DNA from: Zancudomyces culisetae
Taxonomy: Eukaryota; Kickxellomycota; Harpellomycetes; Harpellales; Legeriomycetaceae
Reading direction: 5' to 3'
NCBI GenBank assembly: GCA_001969505.1
Contig: LSSK01001527.1
Location: 1-25,910 of the forward strand
Length of the DNA: 25,910 bases
Part shown: piece by piece, positions 20,342-25,910 of the stretch
Layout: every line of letters starts with the position of its first letter
How positions within the stretch are numbered: position 1 is the first letter of the stretch
Made by a program: the position numbers and the translations under genes
The notes under the pieces: generated by a model
The model's input: only the letters and a program-made list of their open reading frames with translations
The model's database searches: none
Told to the model about the DNA's origin: nothing

Positions 20342-20347
20342 AATAAA
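20342..20347 (+). terminator. Polyadenylation signal AATAAA after RAD50
   Basis: Canonical AATAAA begins 32 nt past the RAD50 stop codon in T/A-rich DNA, a normal position for 3'-end formation. It lies in the 135-bp convergent gap. Confidence 0.5.
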
Positions 20348-20445
20348 TTTAATATGCTTTCTTTGATCTCTTTTTGCACAAATATTCATTATAACATTAT
20401 ACTATCAAGTCCATTTTTTTTTCTAAACTCTGTCGTTTGTGAGCT

Positions 20446-20957
20446 TTAGTCTCTCCTCCACTATTTAATTACACGAGTCTTTATGTTATCCAGTAAAAAA
20501 AATAATCTTTAGTTGTGATCTTACCATCAGATTATCTGGCATTTCGTTTTCATCCTCGTTTGTTTTCTTGTAAATCTGATTGACTAGACCATTTTTGTTG
20601 TTCTTGTTTTTTACACCATGGTATTTTTTCTATATTTATTTGGTCACGCCTGAGTAAAGTATACAAGTATTATAAAAGTAAAAAGGTACAAACCTGTTGG
20701 ATTCGCTTCTCTGCTGCTTCAGCCATACGCTTTCGTTTGTCATCATCGTCACCTCCATTGGGGTTGGAATCGCTATTTTTGATTGTTGATAGCTCGTATT
20801 TCTCATCACTTGAAAGAGTACTGTCATTTAACGTTTTGCCCTTTTTTCCGAATGCATTATTGGTGGCCCCAGCCTTGGGGGTGTTTTTCTTGCTTGAAGC
20901 TTCAGCTCTAGGCCTAGAAGGCTCTGGCTCATCCATCGAACTGCAACAACTTCCCAT
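20446..20957 (-). CDS. SVIP-like small p97/Cdc48-interacting protein (three exons)
   Basis: Exons 20957-20694, 20629-20525 and 20460-20446 (minus strand) give 127 residues. The N-terminus MGSCCSS carries Gly2 (myristoylation) and Cys4/Cys5 (palmitoylation), so membrane anchoring is likely. Residues 75-85 fit the VCP-interacting motif RX5AAX2R exactly (R75, A81, A82, R85). Animal SVIP, a small ER/lysosome-anchored p97 inhibitor, has the same plan: a lipidated MGxC start, a VIM near KxAEAAExR, and a C-terminal RW. Exon 2 encodes HGVKNKNNKNGLVNQ, resembling the Gly/Asn segment that I recall following the motif in fungal relatives, and exon 3 adds a tryptophan (NLM-WRRD) like the terminal LRW. 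Between lipid anchor and motif lies a polar, disordered stretch (about 8-73). Exon 1 is firm; exons 2 and 3 rest on GT-AG sites and this resemblance. Confidence 0.65.
20461..20524 (-). other. SVIP-like gene intron 2 (64 bp)
   Basis: ATG/GTAAGA donor and AAATAG acceptor, phase 0. Its length equals that of intron 1. Splicing gives WRRD and a TAA stop; reading through gives an 11-residue alternative tail ending at a TAA within the intron. Confidence 0.5.
20630..20693 (-). other. SVIP-like gene intron 1 (64 bp)
   Basis: CAG/GTTTGT donor, phase 0, and AATATAG acceptor. A TACTCA string about 20 nt before the acceptor could be the branch site. An alternative acceptor CTCAG (20651-20650) would end the protein one residue later. 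Confidence 0.6.
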
Positions 20958-21550
20958 TTTATTTACTTTATTTCTAACGTGTTATGAATTATTGTGATAC
21001 AAATGCACAAAAACGCAAACCCAAAAGAAGGATATATCTCCAGTTGAACTCTGCTTTGATTCAAATGTTTTTTATCCTCTTTTTTTTTGCATCTCCTTTG
21101 TCTTGCCTGTATAAAAAAACAATTTGTTTAGTTTTGTGTGCATTCTCTTCTGATTCGTCTGTTCTTCGAAATACATTATTTCTTTCAAATTATACGATTA
21201 ATTTCAAAAAGTGCCTAGTTGCATTATTCGTAAAAATAATTAGACGCTTTGTCCAAGTCATATGGTTTCCTTGGCGTTAACACATTCCATGACAACACCA
21301 AATAGTGTTGGATGAAGATAAAGATAAGAGTAGAATCGATCATTTTTGTACACAACTTGTTTCAACACCTGGTAGTAGATAGGCCTGGCCAAAAAAACAC
21401 TAATACCATCCCCCTCATCAATATCATAACCAAAGTATTATGTTTCAGTAGTCTATAAAATATGCTACATAGCGAAATAGTTTGAAAAATCCATAAATAA
21501 ATTTGTTTTCCTTGTAAACCTTTTTAAGCCATGTTATATCCATAAAATAT

Positions 21551-21601
21551 TTCCCCTTTATGTAAAACAAAGGGGAAGAGAAGAGCTTGGATCTGCTCTT
21601 C
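21551..21601. other. Two adjacent perfect stem-loops
   Basis: Stem 1 is TTCCCCTTT/AAAGGGGAA (9 bp, 9-nt loop, 21551-21577). Two bases later stem 2 is GAAGAGC/GCTCTTC (7 bp, 8-nt loop, 21580-21601). A 10-bp palindrome AGTTTAAACT follows at once. The G/C content of the stems is high for this neighbourhood. Either a structured RNA or simple inverted repeats; strand unknown. Confidence 0.5.
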
Positions 21602-21743
21602 AGTTTAAACTTGAGCTTGGACTAAACTTGAGTAAAGATTCACTTGTAGACTTCCAAAAACTATAGACAAGACCGACGGGCATATCATAAAACAATTTCA
21701 CACACGGATCTTTACATTTATGTACACTATTTTTGAGAGGTTT

Positions 21744-21755
21744 CCCCCCCCCCCC
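21744..21755. repeat. C12 homopolymer
   Basis: Twelve consecutive cytosines in otherwise AT-rich intergenic DNA. Length is likely variable and prone to sequencing error. Confidence 0.9.
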
Positions 21756-22597
21756 TTTGTCTATACCCAGGACAAAACTAAATGTTTGAAAAAAAAAGAA
21801 CAAAAAATAAGAAAAACTTGTACAAATATTGTATAGAATAGATAAATTAGGTGTGATAATAAAATAGCATTAAAACTGGCTCACTTCATACACAAGAACA
21901 CCTCAACCACTATTTGGCGATAGTTTTACAATCGTTTATTTACCATCCCTTGTTTGTCAAATGTACTCTACTAATATTTTTTTCTCTTTTGTGAGTCTTT
22001 TTGAAAGGATTTCTTTTATTACTCACCATAAACAATAGTGGACAGCTTGTGTCTCCAACCCTTATTTTTTTTCAGACAAACCAAGTATATTAAGCATATG
22101 GAGGAATAAAGAAATTATTCAAACGTTTTTTTCTCTCCTTGTTGTACTTGGAGCTTTCTGGGTAACCCATGGACATAAAGCCCCGATTCGAAACATCTAG
22201 TAGTTTCCTTTTTCCTTTTTCCTTTTTTTTAATGATAATAGAGCTCATGATTGCTTGCCAAGTTAGTTTAATTAGAGTTTTTTGTGTATCAAATGAGCAA
22301 TCTTGTGATTATAAAAAATTGTTGGCCAAGTTGTTTATGTTCCAGCTATATATTCAAACTGATTAGTAGTTGGGAATGAGCTGTATAATTGTCAAATATA
22401 TTGACAGGCAGGTGCAACAAGAGTAGGGTGGCTATCCAATAGCAGGGGTTGTATTATTTTCACCAATGATTCATATTTGTGTCATATCTCGTTAAAATCA
22501 GATTACCTAATTGAATTAAATTGCAAATATTTATCTAGTTAATCGACGCAAATACTTTGAAAAATGATACGTTTAGCTTTTATTAGTAGAACCCGCT

Positions 22598-22609
22598 CCC
22601 CCCCCCCCC
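22598..22609. repeat. C12 homopolymer
   Basis: A second run of twelve cytosines, followed by A6, in the same intergenic region. Confidence 0.9.
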
Positions 22610-22956
22610 AAAAAATGGCAAAACATAATGCCAAGTCGACTTGTGTTCCGCAAATAAAATTAAATGAGTATAAATTAAGCTTCAAAAAAGCGTAATGAAA
22701 TATAACAAAAATATAATTGTTTTGAAAAAAAGGCTATTAATTAAGGAGAGCTAGTTATGAAATTAACACAGGATTTGTAGAAAAAAAAAGAAAAACAAAG
22801 AAAAAAAACTCCCATATCCGCAGCAAATCCATAGTGTCAAGTGAGCAATATGTTTGGCATTTGGTTCCTTTGAAATTTATTGGATGGATAAACGTGCGTT
22901 ATGTCCGGTTTTGGACAGCAACAAAAATTTTTATTTGTCTGTATCATGTTATCGTT

Positions 22957-22981
22957 GGGGTGGGGGGAAGGGGACTAAGGG
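22957..22981 (+). other. G-quadruplex motif
   Basis: Four G runs (GGGG, GGGGGG, GGGG, GGG) separated by loops of 1, 2 and 5 nt meet the canonical four-run definition. It lies about 680 bp upstream of the ATPase ATG and just before the minisatellite. Confidence 0.7.
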
Positions 22982-23004
22982 AGAAATAGAAGGGAAGTGG
23001 GTGT

Positions 23005-23073
23005 GAGGAGTGAGGAGTGAGGAGTGAGGAGTGAGGAGTGAGGAGTGAGGAGTGAGGAGTGAGGAGTGAGGAG
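23005..23073. repeat. (GAGGAGT)9 minisatellite
   Basis: Nine perfect 7-bp units GAGGAGT (23005-23067) and a partial GAGGAG. It lies in the promoter-side gap of the ATPase gene. The unit has no spacers, so this is a tandem repeat and not a CRISPR array. Confidence 0.97.
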
Positions 23074-23538
23074 GAAGGGTGTAAGAGAGAGTGAAAAAAT
23101 ATTTTTGAGAGATGGAGAAATTAAACAAAGGAGGGTGATCCAAAACTAAAAAAAGCAAATAAAAAACAAAAAAACCCGTAGTTTTATTGAAAGCTATTTT
23201 AAAATATGTGAACATACCAGCCAACACGTTCGGTGTTTGTATCGTCATTGTGTATTTGTTTTTGTGGTCCTTTTATTAAAAATGCTTGCCTTTTGTTGAT
23301 TTTTTTATTTTATACTAATTGATTTTATTGCCAATTCAGCCAATTCCGAGAATTTATTTGACAAAAATTTAATAAAAAAAAATGGTGGGAAGTATAAAGG
23401 ATCATTAGCTAAAAATGCCAACTAATCTACAGTTAGATCCTTAACCTGTTTTGCACTTGTCGGCATTTTGTTTATTAAGTCTGCTGTTATATAACTTTTA
23501 ACTTTGGGAAGAAAAAAAAAGATTGAAAACCAGCTCAA

Positions 23539-23546
23539 TATATATA
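23539..23546 (+). promoter_or_regulatory. Candidate TATA box of the P-type ATPase
   Basis: TATATATA lies about 117 bp upstream of the ATG. Position fits a core promoter, but the match is simple and the background AT-rich. Confidence 0.3.
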
Positions 23547-23662
23547 CCAATATCTGGAATATTTGAAAAATACTAAAGTGAAAAGAATTTTAATTATTTA
23601 ATTATTTTTTAAGAAAAACAATCATAAAACTTAAAGCGCAGGTGGTGTACAAAACAAAAGAA

Positions 23663-25910
23663 ATGGAACATGAAAATAAAACTGAAGTGTATGGTGAGGA
23701 GGATGGTATGGACGGGATGGAAGATAGTGTTGCGGTAGATATTGTTGAAGATGCGCGCGAAAAGGAACAAAGGGAGTTTGATGCGGCCTTTCCAGACGGA
23801 AGACAATCGGTGGAGCACCAGCTAGACCTTTATGTTGGTTACATGTTTGCAGCGCTGAGAAGAAGAAAGGAAAAGAAAGCAGGAATCAAATATGGCCTAA
23901 GAAAAAGACATGTAAAGAAAAAGGAGAAAAAAGAAAGCCTGCAACAGAGCATCGGGACAAGCGAGACAGTAGAAGCGCATGAGGGCAGCTCGTCAGATTC
24001 ATCTAGCTCGTCTAGTAGCGAAGATGAAGCGAATGAAGCGGAATCTTCAAAGGGCAAGGGCGAATCCAATGTGACTATGGCCGAAGTTATGGAAAATCTG
24101 CAGTATGTCTTGGAGTTCAGAATAAAAAATGGACATCTAGGAAACCTCGATGAAGGGCTGATGGATCGGCTTCGGGATGGACTATTGATGGTAATGTGTA
24201 CTACAAGTGGAAGCTTTCCCCGTAGAAAGCTTACAAAAGAAGCACGGTCCGCGTTCTATATATTTGGAGGATTTATTGAGGAGGTGGCCGAATTTAGACA
24301 GGCAGTAAGCGAGAAAAGAGATATGCTATTGAGGGAAAGTCTTTGCTTGGGAAAAAGGTATGATGAGGGAGAGGAAAAAATGGCGATAACCACAATGATT
24401 AGGCTTGTGCTGGGATGTCTAGGACCTGGGTATGACTGGGAGGATTTGGTAGACAGTGATTATCATTCTGAAATGAGAAAAGATATTGAAGAGTGTAACA
24501 AAATACTTGATAGCGATAATCATTCTTTACATATTGTAAAAGAACGCAAGGCGCTATATCCACCAGCAGCGCTATATACTGACAAAAACATGGCAAAATT
24601 AAAGGCTATGTTTAAAGTGGATTTTCAGACGGGTCTTGTAAACGACGATGATATAAAGAAGAGGGAAGAACACTATGGGAAGAACGTACTGCCTGTACCC
24701 AAAAAGAAATCAGTGTTTAGGATAATTTGGGACCAGCTTACAGATTTTATGGTTATTTTGTTGTTTGTGGCGGTTGTAGCAACAGCGATTGCAAAAGAAT
24801 TTGATTCAAGTATTGTTCTCGCCTGTGTAATTGTATTAAACACCGTTATTGGTGCAGTAGAGGAAATAAAAGCGGGAAGAGCGCTAGCAGCACTTGAGAA
24901 TTTCAATATTCCTATTGCCAGAGTTCTTAGAAAAGGAAAACTGGAGGAGATCGCTGCAGAATGTGTTATACCTGGTGACATAGTTGAGCTACAAGAAGGA
25001 GATAGCGTTCCAGCTGATTTGAGGCTAATAGAGTGCGCACAACTTGAGATTGTGGAGACAATTTTAACGGGTGAAAGTGAGCCAGTTATGAAAAGTCCAT
25101 TAGAGATAAAAATATCTAAAAGGAGATTAGCCTTGGGAGACTGTGTGGGGAACGCGTTTATGGGAACATTAGTGGCTAAAGGACGAGGTAGAGGAATAAC
25201 TGTGCGTACTGGAGCCAGAACAGAAATAGGAAAAATTAGTGAAGCGATTAGTGGCAGTGGAGAGGAAAGAAAGACACCATTGCAACAGAAACTCAAGTGG
25301 CTGGGAGTTTGGCTTGTTGTTATTGCAATAGCACTGTGTGCGATTGTAGTTATTGCCGGAGTGTCATGGGGACATAGCTTTGTACCAATGTTCTTGTCAG
25401 GGTTGGCTTTGGCAGTATCAGTTATACCCGAAGGTTTGGTGGCTGTTACAACAGTGACAATGGCGTTGGCTGTTCGACGCATGGCCAAAAAAAATGCAAT
25501 AATAAGGCGACTTGCAGCTGTAGAAGTACTCGGAAGTGTTACTTGTATTTGTTCCGATAAAACGGGCACGCTTACAGAGGGAAAAATGGGTGTTACTGAA
25601 ATGATAGGGTCGGATGAAACTAGATATAGATGTTTAAAGGGTACTAATATTGATCCTACATGCGGAGGTCTGGTTTTTGAAGAAAACTGCAGTAATGATG
25701 ATTCGTGCAGTAACTTTGAAACAAAGTTTAACGAACCTGCACATAACCTTTTGCTGGCAAGCTGGTTGTGTAACAACGCGCATATTAAGTTTGATGAGAG
25801 CGAGAACGTTTGGAAGGGTATAGGTGATCCTACTGAAGTAGCTATTCTTTTATTAGCATACAAATCAAAGCTTATACCTCACGAAGCTGGTGAAAAGGAT
25901 GGGTTTGAAA
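23663..25910 (+). CDS. Type II P-type cation-transporting ATPase, N-terminal part (runs off the window)
   Basis: Open without a stop from ATG 23663 to the window end: 749 codons, 3' incomplete. It pumps a cation across a membrane through an aspartyl-phosphate intermediate. A cation-ATPase N-terminal domain starts near 310. M1 starts near F362, followed by M2 (VIVLNTVIGAVEE). The A domain has PGDIVELQEGDSVPADLRL and TGES (469-472). M4 has IPEGL with P589-L592. The phosphorylation site is CSDKTGTLT with D632. The nucleotide domain begins near the end, with GDPTEVAILLLA. IPEGL is shared by Ca2+ pumps; VIVLN, GRGRGI and the loop sequences also recall fungal ENA/ACU Na+/K+ pumps. The ion cannot be settled without M5-M6. 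Residues 1-310 form an unusual extension: acidic start, K/R-rich region, a Ser/Glu run near 112-130, then an unrecognised helical-looking region. A 396-codon minus-strand frame inside is antisense. Confidence 0.92.
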   Translation, partial: MEHENKTEVYGEEDGMDGMEDSVAVDIVEDAREKEQREFDAAFPDGRQSVEHQLDLYVGYMFAALRRRKEKKAGIKYGLRKRHVKKKEKKESLQQSIGTSETVEAHEGSSSDSSSSSSSEDEANEAESSKGKGESNVTMAEVMENLQYVLEFRIKNGHLGNLDEGLMDRLRDGLLMVMCTTSGSFPRRKLTKEARSAFYIFGGFIEEVAEFRQAVSEKRDMLLRESLCLGKRYDEGEEKMAITTMIRLVLGCLGPGYDWEDLVDSDYHSEMRKDIEECNKILDSDNHSLHIVKERKALYPPAALYTDKNMAKLKAMFKVDFQTGLVNDDDIKKREEHYGKNVLPVPKKKSVFRIIWDQLTDFMVILLFVAVVATAIAKEFDSSIVLACVIVLNTVIGAVEEIKAGRALAALENFNIPIARVLRKGKLEEIAAECVIPGDIVELQEGDSVPADLRLIECAQLEIVETILTGESEPVMKSPLEIKISKRRLALGDCVGNAFMGTLVAKGRGRGITVRTGARTEIGKISEAISGSGEERKTPLQQKLKWLGVWLVVIAIALCAIVVIAGVSWGHSFVPMFLSGLALAVSVIPEGLVAVTTVTMALAVRRMAKKNAIIRRLAAVEVLGSVTCICSDKTGTLTEGKMGVTEMIGSDETRYRCLKGTNIDPTCGGLVFEENCSNDDSCSNFETKFNEPAHNLLLASWLCNNAHIKFDESENVWKGIGDPTEVAILLLAYKSKLIPHEAGEKDGFE

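Larger units (their letters stand above)
20958..23662. other. 2.7-kb divergent intergenic region between the SVIP-like gene and the P-type ATPase
   Basis: AT-rich non-coding DNA containing hairpins (21551-21601), C12 tracts (21744-21755 and 22598-22609), a (CCTTTTT)3 run (22207-22227), a G-quadruplex motif (22957-22981), and a 7-bp minisatellite (23005-23073). No coding frame in it resembles a known family. Confidence 0.6.

Noticed and set aside
20641-20694. Acceptor CTCAG at 20651-20650 as the main splice site of the SVIP-like gene
   Set aside because: It gives an immediate stop after one residue. The acceptor at 20631-20630 opens 35 codons that resemble the family. It may still be used as a minor site.
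21591-21612. Resemblance to the U2 snRNA segment ATCTG...CAGTTTAA
   Set aside because: The invariant branch-site pairing GTAGTA is absent just upstream, and the rest does not fit U2.
23005-23073. Possible CRISPR-like or telomeric repeat array
   Set aside because: Units of 7 bp are contiguous without spacers, and the array is internal with ordinary DNA on both sides. It is a minisatellite.
24673-25863. 396-codon open frame on the minus strand
   Set aside because: It lies antisense to the ATPase, whose plus-strand frame carries TGES, IPEGL and DKTGT. The minus frame has S/T/A-rich, low-information composition.

Overview
The window is a stretch of eukaryotic nuclear DNA: AT-rich, with spliceosomal introns of 64-134 bp, no operons and long AT-rich gaps. 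Six genes are supported. They encode an Integrator subunit 2 (INTS2) homologue, the U4/U6 snRNP protein PRP31, a transcription factor combining FHA and forkhead domains, the DNA-repair ATPase RAD50, a small lipid-anchored protein with a p97/Cdc48-binding motif (SVIP-like), and the first ~750 residues of a type II P-type cation ATPase that runs off the right edge. The compact introns, FHA-forkhead architecture and ATPase type suit a fungus. An Integrator subunit, which the familiar yeasts and moulds (Dikarya) lack, points to an early-diverging, zygomycete-like lineage. This placement is an inference.

Layout: 1-187 is the 3' flank of INTS2. 188-5113 (-) is INTS2, intronless, with a Q/N/S-rich tail. 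5114-8660 is a non-coding divergent gap. 8661-10280 (+) is PRP31. 10281-10639 is a short convergent gap. 10640-12262 (-) is the FHA-forkhead gene. 12263-15975 is a second divergent gap. 15976-20310 (+) is RAD50 in three exons. 20311-20445 is a convergent gap. 20446-20957 (-) is the SVIP-like gene in three exons. 20958-23662 is a third divergent gap with hairpins, a poly-C tract pair, a G-quadruplex motif and a 7-bp minisatellite. 23663-25910 (+) is the ATPase, incomplete.

The genes strictly alternate in strand. Gaps between 3' ends are 135 and 359 bp, while gaps between 5' ends are 2.7-3.7 kb, so nearly all non-coding DNA lies upstream of genes. The six products do not form one pathway. They are housekeeping nuclear functions (snRNA/mRNA 3'-end processing, splicing, transcription, double-strand-break repair) plus proteostasis and ion transport.

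No new multi-gene system is evident. The observations most worth following are the Integrator subunit with its prion-like tail, the ATPase with a ~310-residue N-terminal extension of unknown function, the three-exon SVIP-like gene, and the structured elements in 21.5-23.1 kb. Three start codons were moved from near-cognate GTG/TTG codons or internal ATGs to positions supported by family alignment. The family alignments were made from memory, without a database search.
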